Assembly: GCA_029976805.1 (NCBI GenBank)
Contig: JAPOLY010000032.1
Coordinates: 1 to 33,015, forward strand
DNA length: 33,015 bases
From: a bacterium
GTDB taxonomy: Bacteria > Planctomycetota > UBA8108 > UBA1146
Reading direction: 5' to 3'
Positions 8,934-17,339 of the stretch are shown one piece after another (position 1 is the stretch's first letter; each line of letters opens with the position of its first letter). The notes beneath the pieces are model-generated. The model had not been told where the DNA came from, did no database searches, and was given only the letters and a program-made list of their open reading frames with translations. Position numbers and translations under genes: made by a program.

Positions 8934-10181
8934 ATGCTTCGATCGATGATGATCATGCTGACCATTGCAATGGCAGTTTCTTTTGTGCCTGCAGTTGCTA
9001 TTGCGGGCGGTAGTGCATTTCAGTTCAGCCTGACTGGCGGTGCCGGTGCTGCGGGTGATAGCTTCACCTCTTCTGCACTTTTGGACAACGCCGGTGGTGG
9101 AGACGTTCAGGGTTGGTCCTTCGGTGTCTGCAGTGACCCTGCAGCCCTGACCGTCGATGGTGCCGCCAGCGGTGCCGACACGGAGACCGCCAAGAACGGA
9201 TCTGCTCCTGACTTCAACCAGATCAGTACTTTTGCTGACGGTGCCACACAGGGTGTGGTTCTCTGCTTCACCGGCTGTGCCGTGATCGGAGACACCTCCG
9301 GTTTCGAGATGCTGACGATCGATTACACGATCGCCGGTTCCTCTGACACCACCATCGACTACTGCGGAACCCTGGGAGCTCCCCCGGTGAACACCGTGGT
9401 CGTGGTTGGCGGAGCCAGCCTTGCTCCCGCCACCAGCGGTGGATTGATCGACGTGATCAACCCGAACCAGTTGAGCGCCTCCAGTGGAACTGCCGTCCTC
9501 GGTGACGCCGCAACCACTACCGTGAACTTCAACAACGTCAACTACCCGGCCATCGACGCCGTCCAGATCAACCTTGGATACGACAACACCGTCGTTTCTG
9601 CGGCTTCTGTCGACGCCGACTTCGCCTTCGAGACCTTCCTGGTACAGGATTTCTCCGGCAATGGCGGTGAGATTGTTGTCGGCGGCCTTGCCGATATCAC
9701 CCCTCCCCTGGATGGACTGATTCCGGCCGGTGCCTCCACCGACCTCTTCACCGTGACCTGGAACACCGACGCCGAGGGTACCTCCGCCATGACCTTCCCG
9801 GCCAGTGCGGGTAGCCCGGCTCAGGATCTTCTCTTCGTTGCTGGTCAGTCCAGCCTGGAGACCCCGACCCTGATCGACGGTTCCCTGACCGTGGTGAACT
9901 TCAACCAGTTCCTGCGTTCCGACTGCAACAGTGACGGAACCGTCAACATTGCGGACGGTGTTTACGGTATCAACTACCTCTTCCAGGGTGGCGCTGATCC
10001 GGTTTGTGACGACGCCTGTGACTCCAATGACGACGGTGCCATCGACGCCGCCGACATGATCTACATCTTCAACTACCGCTTCCTTGAGGGCCCGGCTCCG
10101 CTGGCACCCTTCCCGAGTGCGGACCTCGACCCGACCCCGGGCGACGGACTGGGATGTGACGGCGACGCCGACGATCTGTAG
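8934..10181 (+). CDS. Secreted cohesin-like protein with dockerin-like C-terminus
   Basis: The 415-residue protein starts at ATG 8934, ten bases after AAAGGAA. A clear signal peptide occupies residues 1-24 (cleavage predicted after AIA). Residues ~28-140 and ~155-315 are two beta-rich, alanine/glycine/threonine-rich segments. The second (VQINLGYDNTVVSAASV ... LFTVTWNTDAEG) resembles cohesin-type folds in which a calculated strand pattern precedes a dockerin. Residues ~325-415 are dockerin-like, with loops DCNSDGTVNIAD and DSNDDGAIDAAD, and end in APFPSADLDPTPGDGLGC plus an acidic tail. The same tail style closes the HYR protein at 3-4781. The gene is monocistronic, with a long leader and its own terminator. 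A role in surface or matrix assembly is inference; no catalytic motif is visible. Confidence 0.85.
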   Translation: MLRSMMIMLTIAMAVSFVPAVAIAGGSAFQFSLTGGAGAAGDSFTSSALLDNAGGGDVQGWSFGVCSDPAALTVDGAASGADTETAKNGSAPDFNQISTFADGATQGVVLCFTGCAVIGDTSGFEMLTIDYTIAGSSDTTIDYCGTLGAPPVNTVVVVGGASLAPATSGGLIDVINPNQLSASSGTAVLGDAATTTVNFNNVNYPAIDAVQINLGYDNTVVSAASVDADFAFETFLVQDFSGNGGEIVVGGLADITPPLDGLIPAGASTDLFTVTWNTDAEGTSAMTFPASAGSPAQDLLFVAGQSSLETPTLIDGSLTVVNFNQFLRSDCNSDGTVNIADGVYGINYLFQGGADPVCDDACDSNDDGAIDAADMIYIFNYRFLEGPAPLAPFPSADLDPTPGDGLGCDGDADDL

Positions 10182-10203
10182 AAATCACTGATTTCGAAAA
10201 AAG

Positions 10204-10238
10204 AAGGCCGCTCGATCAATGATCGAGCGGCCTTTTTT
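10204..10238. terminator. Bidirectional hairpin terminator between converging genes
   Basis: A 14-bp perfect stem (AAGGCCGCTCGATC at 10204-10217 with 10221-10234, loop AAT) ends in a run of T on the plus strand. The A-rich flank at 10196-10202 gives a T-run on the minus strand. It can therefore serve the cohesin-like gene (stop 10181) and the converging hemL gene (stop 10271). Confidence 0.9.
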
Positions 10239-10270
10239 CATGTGTTTTTTGGGGGCGATACCGAAGTGAT

Positions 10271-11587
10271 TCAAAGGTTCAGTTTGCCGATAGCCTCAGC
10301 AGTGAACTCGATATCTTTGGCAGTGTGTGCGAGTGAGACAAAACCCGCTTCATACGAGGAGGGGGCGATGGCCACACCCTCGGCGAGCAATCCATGGAAG
10401 AATTTCTTGAACAGTTCCACGTCTCCCTGAGAGGCGTCATGAAAGTTGTTCACCGTTTCCGCAGTGAAGAAGAGGCCGAACATCGATCCGACCCGATGCC
10501 ATGAGTGGGGGATGCCGTGCTGGTCCAGAGCCTCTTTCCACAACTGGTGGAGTTGGGCTGAACGCTGATCCAGAGTGCTGTAGATCTCGTCTGAATCACT
10601 GCGTAGCCGCTTGAGCAGTGCGATTCCCGCGGCCACCGACAGTGGATTGCCGCTGAGGGTTCCTGCCTGGTAGACCGCACCGGTCGGAGAGAAATGCTCC
10701 ATGTATTTCTGGGGGCCACAAACGACCCCCATGGGCATACCACCTCCAACGATTTTGCCCAGAGTGGTCAGGTCGGGAGTGACCCCGAGCAGACCTTGCG
10801 CGCATTGGGGGCTGACCCGGAAGCCGGTCATGACCTCGTCAAAGACGAGCAGGGATCCATGTTTGTCACACAGGGCTCTCAGCCCCTCCAGGAATCCCTC
10901 AACGGGTGGGACGCAGCCCATGTTGCCCGCGATCGGTTCGACGAAGATGGCCGCCACATCCGATCCGTGTTCCTGCATCAGGGATTCCACTGCAGCCAGA
11001 TCGTTGAAAGGGGCGACCAGCGTCAAATTCGCAGTGGCCGCGGGAACGCCGGGGCTGGACGGATGGCCATGGGTTGCGGCACCGGATCCTGCCGCCACAA
11101 GAAATGAATCGCCGTGTCCGTGGTAGCAGCCCTCAAACTTGATAAAGAGTGATCGGCCGGTGATGCCCCGTGCCAATCTCAATGCGGACATCGTCGCCTC
11201 AGTTCCACTGGAGGTCAGGCGTGCCATTTCTGCGGACGGAACCATATCGACAATCAGCTCCGCGATTTCTACTTCTGCGGCAGTGGGAGCACCAAAGGAG
11301 GTGCCATGGACAGCGGTTTTGGCGATCGCCTCCAAAATCTCCGGATGGGCATGGCCCAGAATCATGGGGCCCCAGGAGCCGACGAAGTCGATGTACTCCC
11401 GGTTGTCTTCGTCGAGGATTCGGCAGCCCTTGGCGGAACGGATGAAGCGGGGAGTTCCCCCCACTGATCCAAAGGCGCGGACTGGGCTGTTGACGCCCCC
11501 GGGAATCAGCTTTTTTGCGCGGTCGAAGAGGGACTGGTTGCCGTGACCGGCGACATCGTTGAGTGATTCACTGCCATTGACGTTCAT
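10271..11587 (-). CDS. hemL: Glutamate-1-semialdehyde 2,1-aminomutase
   Basis: This PLP enzyme converts glutamate-1-semialdehyde to 5-aminolevulinate, the second step of the C5 tetrapyrrole pathway. The start chosen is ATG 11587-11585, behind AGGGAGAG on the minus strand, giving 438 residues (family usually 425-435); a GTG at 11650 would add 21 residues unlike the family. Landmarks: IPGGVNSPVRAF (28-39), the SSGTEATMSALRLAR cofactor-phosphate region (~126-140), FDEVMTGFR (D250) and the Schiff-base lysine K278 in TTLGKIVGGGMPMG. The gene is alone on the minus strand, about 6 kb from the other heme genes and divergent from the gamma-glutamyltransferase. TATACT on the minus strand (11616-11621) could be a -10 element but has no clear -35 partner. 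Confidence 0.97.
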   Translation of the reverse strand: MNVNGSESLNDVAGHGNQSLFDRAKKLIPGGVNSPVRAFGSVGGTPRFIRSAKGCRILDEDNREYIDFVGSWGPMILGHAHPEILEAIAKTAVHGTSFGAPTAAEVEIAELIVDMVPSAEMARLTSSGTEATMSALRLARGITGRSLFIKFEGCYHGHGDSFLVAAGSGAATHGHPSSPGVPAATANLTLVAPFNDLAAVESLMQEHGSDVAAIFVEPIAGNMGCVPPVEGFLEGLRALCDKHGSLLVFDEVMTGFRVSPQCAQGLLGVTPDLTTLGKIVGGGMPMGVVCGPQKYMEHFSPTGAVYQAGTLSGNPLSVAAGIALLKRLRSDSDEIYSTLDQRSAQLHQLWKEALDQHGIPHSWHRVGSMFGLFFTAETVNNFHDASQGDVELFKKFFHGLLAEGVAIAPSSYEAGFVSLAHTAKDIEFTAEAIGKLNL

Positions 11588-11754
11588 CGTGCTCTCCCTG
11601 CTGTCAATTTCCGGAAGTATATCCGCCACCGCTTCGAGGGGTACCCACACTACGGAGGCTGAGAGTAAAGAAGCAAGAGCACAGCGGTCCTCCCGCTCCT
11701 GAAATCTGTACGGGAAAGAATGGCAACTACCTCTGGTTCGGGGGGGTGGATACG

Positions 11755-13488
11755 ATGCGCGGGCGAAACGGGGTTGAAATGAAACTGATACTTTTGGTGA
11801 TGGTCCTTCTGCTGGTCAGTGCCCGGGTCTGTGGCGGGGGTGATCGGGTTTTCGGTTTGCCTCTGGCGACCCGTTCTCCTGCTCTGGCCAAAAATGGCAT
11901 GGCCGCGACGAGTCAGCCGTTGGCCACGGATGCAGCTCTCGACATTCTCAAGGCCGGGGGCAATGCCATCGATGCTGCCATCGCTGCCAATGCCTGCCTC
12001 GGTTTGATGGAGCCGACTGGCTGCGGCATCGGTGGCGACCTCTTTGCCATCGTCTGGGACGCGGAGGAGAGCAAGCTTCATGGTTACAACGGTTCCGGAA
12101 GATCTCCCGGCGGTTTGACTCTGGAGAAACTGAAGGAAGAACTCTCCGATCGCGGTCTGGATGAGATTCCGGCCCATGGAACCCTGCCCATCTCCGTTCC
12201 GGGTTGCGTAGATGGCTGGATCAGTCTTCATGAAAAGTTTGGAAAACTGCCCCTTGAGAAAGTGCTGGAGCCGGCGATTCGGCATGCCCGCGAGGGGTTC
12301 CCTGTCTCGCAGGTGATCGCTTACTACTGGCAGGCCAGTGTTCGCAAACTCGAGCCGCAACCAGGATTCATGGAGACATTCACCCGCAATGGCCGTGCTC
12401 CTGTGGAAGGGGAGTTGTGGAAGAATCCCGACCTCGCACAGAGTTACGAGCGGATTGCCAAAGAGGGTCGTGCCGGCTTCTACGAAGGTGAAGTGGCCGA
12501 GAGGATGGCCCGATTTGTTCAAGAGCATGGTGGTTATCTCACTGTGGAGGATCTCGCTTCCCACCGGGGAGAATGGGTCGAGCCGGTGAGTACCAACTAT
12601 CGCGGTGTGGACGTGTGGCAGCTGCCCCCCAACGGGCAAGGTCTCGCTGTCTTGCAGATTCTTAACATTATGGAGGGATACCCGGTAAGAGAGTGGGGCT
12701 TCGGCAGTACTGAGCTGTTGCACCACTTCGTCGAAGCGAAAAAACAGGTTTTCGAGGATCGTGCCCGGGATTACGTCGATCCGGAATTTCACAAGGTGCC
12801 GATCAGGGATCTGATCTCCAGGGAGAGAGCCACTCTGCAAAGAAGTGCGATCTCCTCAGAGAAGGCAGCCCGATCCATCGATACTGGCAGGGCTCAAACC
12901 CGCGATGGGGACACGGTCTACTTGTCCGTAGCGGACTCGGATGGAAACATGATCTCTCTGATCCAAAGCAACTATCGCGGAATTGGCAGTGGCGTTTGCC
13001 CTCCGGGTCTCGGGTTTGGATTGCAGGACAGGGGTGAACTTTTCTCGCTGGATAAAGAGCACGCCAACGTCTACGAGCCAGGAAAGCGTCCTTTTCACAC
13101 CATCATTCCCGGCTTTGCCTTCCGGGACGGAAAGCCCTGGCTTTCATTTGGAGTGATGGGAGGGGCAACCCAGCCCCAGGCCCAGGCATGGGTCTTGATG
13201 AACATGATCGATTTCGACATGAATCTGCAAGAGGCGGGGGACGCTCCCAGAGTCGTTCATGTCGGTTCTTCACAGCCCACAGGTTTTGTCATGAAAGATG
13301 GTGGAGAGGTGGCCATCGAAAGCGGGGTCTCCGCAGATGTCATCGCCGAGTTGAAAAAACGGGGGCATGTGATTTCCAAAAAGCGGGGGCTCTTTGGTGG
13401 ATATCAGGCAGTGATGCGCGACCTCAAACACGGGACGTGGGTTGGAGCCAGTGAGTCGAGAAAGGATGGCCATGCGGCAGGGTATTGA
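11755..13488 (+). CDS. ggt: Gamma-glutamyltransferase (Ntn-hydrolase)
   Basis: The enzyme cleaves or transfers the gamma-glutamyl group of glutathione-type compounds, and is made as a precursor that self-cleaves before a catalytic threonine. That residue is visible as the T in RDGDTVYLSVADSDGN (codon ACG 12913-12915, T387 from this start), so a large subunit of ~386 residues and a small subunit of ~191 are predicted. Other landmarks: MAATSQPLATDAALDILKAGGNAIDAAIA near the N-terminus, GCGIGGD, PPNGQGLAVLQ, and FGVMGGATQPQAQ. A hydrophobic segment (MKLILLVMVLLLVSARVCGG) suggests export. The start is uncertain: GTG 11746, ATG 11755 and ATG 11779 are all in frame, and 11755 has the best-spaced G-rich site. 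Related members act on other acylated substrates, so the exact substrate is open. The 3' end overlaps the next gene by 17 bases. Confidence 0.9.
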   Translation: MRGRNGVEMKLILLVMVLLLVSARVCGGGDRVFGLPLATRSPALAKNGMAATSQPLATDAALDILKAGGNAIDAAIAANACLGLMEPTGCGIGGDLFAIVWDAEESKLHGYNGSGRSPGGLTLEKLKEELSDRGLDEIPAHGTLPISVPGCVDGWISLHEKFGKLPLEKVLEPAIRHAREGFPVSQVIAYYWQASVRKLEPQPGFMETFTRNGRAPVEGELWKNPDLAQSYERIAKEGRAGFYEGEVAERMARFVQEHGGYLTVEDLASHRGEWVEPVSTNYRGVDVWQLPPNGQGLAVLQILNIMEGYPVREWGFGSTELLHHFVEAKKQVFEDRARDYVDPEFHKVPIRDLISRERATLQRSAISSEKAARSIDTGRAQTRDGDTVYLSVADSDGNMISLIQSNYRGIGSGVCPPGLGFGLQDRGELFSLDKEHANVYEPGKRPFHTIIPGFAFRDGKPWLSFGVMGGATQPQAQAWVLMNMIDFDMNLQEAGDAPRVVHVGSSQPTGFVMKDGGEVAIESGVSADVIAELKKRGHVISKKRGLFGGYQAVMRDLKHGTWVGASESRKDGHAAGY

Positions 13489-14734
13489 TCTTTTGATTTC
13501 TTCGCTTTGGATACCGATCTTCGTTGCGATCATCGTATGGAGTTTCATGGCGGATCAGGATGAAGCCCGATCCGTAAAGGTGCAGAAGGTTGAGGTCCCC
13601 TGTCTTCCGGGTGGAGCTTTGCCATCCCTGACCCTGAACCACTCCGGAATTCCGCTGATTTCCTGGGTCGACCGGGAAGCGGATGGAACCGCTGTTCTGA
13701 AGTTTGCCAAGTGGCAAGGCAAAGAATGGTCGCCGCCACGGGAAATCGTTCGTGGAAATACATGGTTCGTCAACTGGGCTGACTACCCAACGATGGCAGT
13801 ATTGGATGATGGGACCCTGGCGGTTCATTGGCTCGACAAGATTTCATCTGATACCTACGCCTATGGAATCAAGATCTCCCTCTCCCGAGATGACGGCGAA
13901 ACTTGGAGTGATCCGGTGATTCCGCATTCTGACCGTTCACCTTCGGAGCATGGTTTTCTCTCTCTGAAATCAGTGGGCGAGCGTTTTCATCTGGCTTGGC
14001 TCGATGGTCGTGAAACGCTGAAGGGTAAACCGATGACCCTGCGCTCACGATTTTTGTCTGCGGATGGAACGATGTCAGAAGAGATTCTTCTCGACGATTC
14101 CGTCTGTGATTGTTGCCCCGTGGATGCAGTGGTCGGCAAAGATGGTGTGGTGACTTTTTACCGCGATAGAGACCACATGGAAGTCAGGGACATCGCCTGG
14201 ATAGAACAGGGTGTCACCGATGGAAAGCCCATCCGCTCATCACTGGTTCATGATGACCAATGGATCCAGCCGGGTTGTCCCGTGAATGGCCCTGCGGTTG
14301 CAGGCGACAGCGGACAGTGGGTCGCCGTCTGGTACACCGAATCCGGAAGTATGACAGCGAAAGATCGCGGCGCCGTCTTTCTGCGGAGCATGGACGCTGC
14401 CGAGGGGCGGTATGGAAAAGTGTACAGAATCGATGCTGGAAACCCTCTGGGAAGAGTGGACCTCTGTCAGGATTCAGACGATCGCTTTCTGATCTGCTGG
14501 ATGGAAGAAGTGGATGGCAAGGCCCAGGTTTCAGTCAGACCCTGGAAGTTGGGATCCCTGACCGAAAACCGTTGGGTGGTGGCGGAAACTTCAGCAGGCA
14601 GAAAAAGCGGTTTTCCGCAGATCGTGCAGATCCCCGGCAGTCAGCAGGCACTGGTTGCCTACACCATCTTTGACGAAGGAAACCTCAGCAGGGTGGAAAC
14701 GTCATGGCTCAATTGGGGGGGGGATCAGCCCTGA
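13472..14734 (+). CDS. Sialidase-like (BNR/Asp-box) beta-propeller protein with a CxCC motif
   Basis: The 420-residue protein starts at ATG 13472 (AAAGGA at 13461-13466) inside the end of the gamma-glutamyltransferase gene, so the two are probably co-expressed. Residues ~7-26 are a hydrophobic signal anchor. The remainder looks like a six-bladed sialidase-type propeller with one clear Asp-box, SRDDGETW (S138-W145), and repeating FHLAWLDGR/LAVHWLDK-type strands. An unusual CDCC cluster (C212, C214, C215) sits in the middle and resembles a motif I associate with planctomycete sialidase-like proteins. The arginine triad of true sialidases is not evident, so glycosidase activity is not claimed. 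The coding end runs through a tract of nine G (14715-14723) that encodes the WGGD near the C-terminus. Confidence 0.75.
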   Translation: MRQGIDLLISSLWIPIFVAIIVWSFMADQDEARSVKVQKVEVPCLPGGALPSLTLNHSGIPLISWVDREADGTAVLKFAKWQGKEWSPPREIVRGNTWFVNWADYPTMAVLDDGTLAVHWLDKISSDTYAYGIKISLSRDDGETWSDPVIPHSDRSPSEHGFLSLKSVGERFHLAWLDGRETLKGKPMTLRSRFLSADGTMSEEILLDDSVCDCCPVDAVVGKDGVVTFYRDRDHMEVRDIAWIEQGVTDGKPIRSSLVHDDQWIQPGCPVNGPAVAGDSGQWVAVWYTESGSMTAKDRGAVFLRSMDAAEGRYGKVYRIDAGNPLGRVDLCQDSDDRFLICWMEEVDGKAQVSVRPWKLGSLTENRWVVAETSAGRKSGFPQIVQIPGSQQALVAYTIFDEGNLSRVETSWLNWGGDQP

Positions 14735-14827
14735 TGTGTTCAGGGAACTGTCTCTCATTGCCTTTCGTCCTTGTCACTGCGCAAGGCAGGGATAGGCTGG
14801 AAGTGCCAATAAAGCAGAGGGGTACTC

Positions 14828-15820
14828 ATGGATCACCTGAATAAGCCGGAACAGGAAATCTCCGAATCCAATTATCTGAATCGCCGCGATATTCTTCGTG
14901 GTCTCGGATACGGAGCAGCCGGATTGACCGCTCTCTCGGTCCCCGGTTTTCTTCGTGGAATGAGCGGATCACTTCTGCTGGATGATGAAGCGGTCAAGGA
15001 AGCATTCAAGCCGGCAATAGGAGATCTGCACTCAGACCTGTTCCCTGCCAAAAAATCGGAAGCCTACTCGATTGTACCGAGGACCCTGACAGAAGAGAAA
15101 GTGGCTTCCACCTACAACAACTTCTATGAGTTTACGACGGTCAAGAATCGTGTCTGGCAAATGGCCAAGGGATTCAAGGCGACGCCCTGGAAGATAGACG
15201 TGGGAGGCGCAGTCGAGAAAGAGTTCACTCTCGATCTGGAAGATCTTCTCAAGTTGGCTCCCCTCGAAGAACGCACATATCGTTTTCGATGTGTCGAAAC
15301 GTGGGCAATGCAGGTTCCGTGGACCGGTTACCCCTTGAGCAAGCTGATCGATCGGTGCAAGCCACTGGGCAAGGCCAAGTACATCAAGTTTATTTCGATC
15401 CTTGATAAAGATCGGCTTCCCGGACAATCAGACCCACAGTGGCCATGGCCTTACTTCGAAGCCCTCCGTCTCGATGAGGCACGTCATGACCTGGCGATGG
15501 TCTGCGTGGGAATCTTTGGTCACGCCCTGCCGATGCAGTTCGGAGCGCCCTGGCGTGTGATCGTTCCGTGGAAGTATGGTTACAAATCACCGAAATCCAT
15601 CGTGCGGATCGAGTTCACTGAGGAGAAGCCGAGTACTTTTTGGAACTCTGCGATTCCGAATGAATACGGGTTCTATTCGAATGTTGACCCTTCAAAGCCA
15701 CACCCGCGCTGGAGTCAGGCGATGGAGAGAGATATCGGAACCGGCAAGCGTCGACCGACCCTGCTCTACAATGGATACGCCGAACAAGTGGCCAGCCTCT
15801 ACAAGGGGGACGAGCACTGA
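14828..15820 (+). CDS. msrP: MsrP-type molybdopterin oxidoreductase (periplasmic methionine sulfoxide reductase catalytic subunit)
   Basis: MsrP (YedY) repairs oxidised methionines in periplasmic proteins using a molybdopterin cofactor. The 330 residues match the family size. The start ATG 14828 follows AGAGGGG (14816-14822). A twin-arginine signal is clear: NRRDILRG (R19, R20) followed by a hydrophobic stretch. The molybdenum-ligating cysteine is C155 in RFRCVETWAM. Other conserved stretches are WTGYPLSKLI, YFEALRLDEA, GAPWRVIVPWKYGYKS and EYGFYSNVDP. In proteobacteria the heme-containing membrane partner MsrQ is normally adjacent; none is found here, so the electron donor is unknown. It converges with the HAD gene, leaving a 25-base gap. 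Confidence 0.93.
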   Translation: MDHLNKPEQEISESNYLNRRDILRGLGYGAAGLTALSVPGFLRGMSGSLLLDDEAVKEAFKPAIGDLHSDLFPAKKSEAYSIVPRTLTEEKVASTYNNFYEFTTVKNRVWQMAKGFKATPWKIDVGGAVEKEFTLDLEDLLKLAPLEERTYRFRCVETWAMQVPWTGYPLSKLIDRCKPLGKAKYIKFISILDKDRLPGQSDPQWPWPYFEALRLDEARHDLAMVCVGIFGHALPMQFGAPWRVIVPWKYGYKSPKSIVRIEFTEEKPSTFWNSAIPNEYGFYSNVDPSKPHPRWSQAMERDIGTGKRRPTLLYNGYAEQVASLYKGDEH

Positions 15821-15845
15821 GCCAGTTTTCTGGGCCTGTTTCAGG

Positions 15846-16691
15846 TCAGGAAAAAGAATCTGCGGGCCAAAGTTCGTCGACCAGGTCGCCGATGGTCCCG
15901 GTTTCATTGCTGCCAATGATCCTGTCTGCCACATTTTTCAGTTCGTCCATGGCATTGCCCATGGCCACTCCGAGCCCTGCTTCCGTCACCATGGGCAGAT
16001 CATTGGTGGCATCTCCGATGGCCACCACCTCTTCCGGAGAAATCCCTTCCTCCTCTTGAAGATAGATCAGTGCTTCTTTCTTGCCTTCGCAGGGGGGTTG
16101 GATGTCGACGACCTTGAGTGGGCTGTCCCGGAGTTCGGGCAACAGGCTCAGGGGAAACCATGTCATGTAGGCATCGGCGTCATGAATCTCTCTGATTTCT
16201 TCTGCAAACTCTGCGGCATTTTCGTGGCGTTCAGAGAAAACGGAGAGACGGATCGGTTTTTCAAGCCGCAACTCTTCTTCGCTGACGAGGTCGATGTGGG
16301 TCATGTCATGCAGTGGGAATTCAAGGACCTGGGGTCTTGCGGTGAATGCCCGTTTTGTCTTTGCACACATCACGACAGGCATGAGATCTTCCCGGTGGGC
16401 GAAATCCAGAATGACGTCGAGTTGTTCCGCATCGATCAGGCGTTCGCGGATCAACCTGCGATCCTTGGGGCACCAGAGTGCAGCCCCGTTGTAGATGATG
16501 GTTGGCAGGTGAATGCCGAGATCGTCGATGGTCGGTGCTGCGGATTTTTCGGATCTGCCAGTGGCGACCATGACCCGGATTCCCTGGTCGTGAATTCTGT
16601 GCAGAGCTGCACGGGTGTGGGGGTGGATGATTCCGTCATCGGAAACCAATGTGCCGTCCAGATCGAGGATAATGGCCCTGTGACGTTGCAT
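15846..16691 (-). CDS. Cof-type HAD-superfamily phosphatase
   Basis: The 281-residue minus-strand protein starts at ATG 16691-16689 behind AGGAGAGA; an in-frame extension to 16745 lacks such a site. HAD motif I is DLDGTL with nucleophile D10 and acid D12. Motif II is the threonine of VATGRS, motif III is the lysine region EGKKEAL, and motif IV is GDATNDLPMV. A cap domain of the Cof (C2b) type lies between about residues 85 and 190. GLGVAMGNAMDELKNVAD near the end is typical of Cof proteins that dephosphorylate sugar phosphates or nucleotides such as FMN. The exact substrate cannot be told. It is divergent from the small ORF at 16874. Confidence 0.9.
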   Translation of the reverse strand: MQRHRAIILDLDGTLVSDDGIIHPHTRAALHRIHDQGIRVMVATGRSEKSAAPTIDDLGIHLPTIIYNGAALWCPKDRRLIRERLIDAEQLDVILDFAHREDLMPVVMCAKTKRAFTARPQVLEFPLHDMTHIDLVSEEELRLEKPIRLSVFSERHENAAEFAEEIREIHDADAYMTWFPLSLLPELRDSPLKVVDIQPPCEGKKEALIYLQEEEGISPEEVVAIGDATNDLPMVTEAGLGVAMGNAMDELKNVADRIIGSNETGTIGDLVDELWPADSFS

Positions 16692-16873
16692 GCTTCTCTC
16701 CTGCTCCACGATCGGGATGTTGCGGTCTGAGTCACCTTTGGGCAAGGCTTCGGAATGACTTCAATGGCGGGGCTGACCTGTTTAGGATGGTGACAGGACA
16801 TGCTGGAGACCGGCTGTGAGGATTGGAAACCCACAGACGGAGCCACGGAATCGGCAACGGGAGGAGCCCCACG

Positions 16874-17113
16874 ATGACCAGTCATGCAGAAAAGGGTTTG
16901 AAAGTGATCGCCGTCTCTCTCGGCAAGGGAAAAGTCGCCTGGAAGGTCGACTTTCCACCGGTGGGCCGCAAGGATTCGCGCCTGAAGGGCCAATGGGAAT
17001 CTCTCGAGGAAGCTTTGACGGTCCTCAAAAATTCCTGCAATAAATCGGAAGTAGACCCGGAAACGGCCTCAATGGCCGATGATCACTGTCCAGATACTCC
17101 CTGGGCGAGCTGA
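16874..17113 (+). CDS. Small hypothetical protein
   Basis: 79 codons from ATG 16874, with a strong ribosome binding site GGGAGGAG (16859-16866) at ideal spacing. The N-terminal half (KVIAVSLGKGKVAWKVDFPP) is strand-like with many lysines, and a helix-like segment (SLEEALTVLKNSC) follows. Two cysteines are present and there is no signal peptide. I recognise no family. The ribosome binding site and lack of competing frames support a real gene; its short length keeps confidence moderate. An in-frame upstream ATG at 16823 has no comparable site. Confidence 0.5.
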   Translation: MTSHAEKGLKVIAVSLGKGKVAWKVDFPPVGRKDSRLKGQWESLEEALTVLKNSCNKSEVDPETASMADDHCPDTPWAS

Positions 17114-17135
17114 CCAAAACTGGGCGGATTCACTC

Positions 17136-17213
17136 GCAAGAGCGGTCATCCTTAGGGAAAATATAGGGATATTGGAGAGCCGCTCTTGCCGGAATTGCCC
17201 CGCTCAAACGGGG
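17136..17213 (+). promoter_or_regulatory. Inverted repeats in the pckA leader
   Basis: GCAAGAGCGG (17136-17145) pairs perfectly with 17180-17189, with a 34-base A/T-rich interior that contains a TATAGGGATATT stretch. A second hairpin, CCCCG/CGGGG with a 6-base loop, follows at 17198-17213. There is no T-run, so neither is a simple terminator. An operator or leader structure for the downstream block is possible. Confidence 0.4.
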
Positions 17214-17339
17214 AAACAGGTATTCTGCGGTTGAGTTGAAGTCGCCCCCGCGCGGGCCTGTTGAGCCTGTAACGGGAGCATTGCCAGAGGATCCCTTCAA
17301 AGAGGTCGATCCCTGCCAAGAGGAAGGTAAAGGAGAGGC

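Noticed and set aside
11650..12840. A 396-codon minus-strand frame
   Set aside because: It is antisense to the gamma-glutamyltransferase gene, whose catalytic motifs are intact, and has no recognisable domain.
14735..14827. Possible hairpin terminator or tRNA between the sialidase-like gene and msrP
   Set aside because: The TGCCTT/AAGGCA pairing has a long loop and no T-run, and no cloverleaf can be drawn.
15576..16730. A 384-codon plus-strand frame
   Set aside because: It is antisense to the HAD phosphatase, which has all four HAD motifs and a good ribosome binding site.
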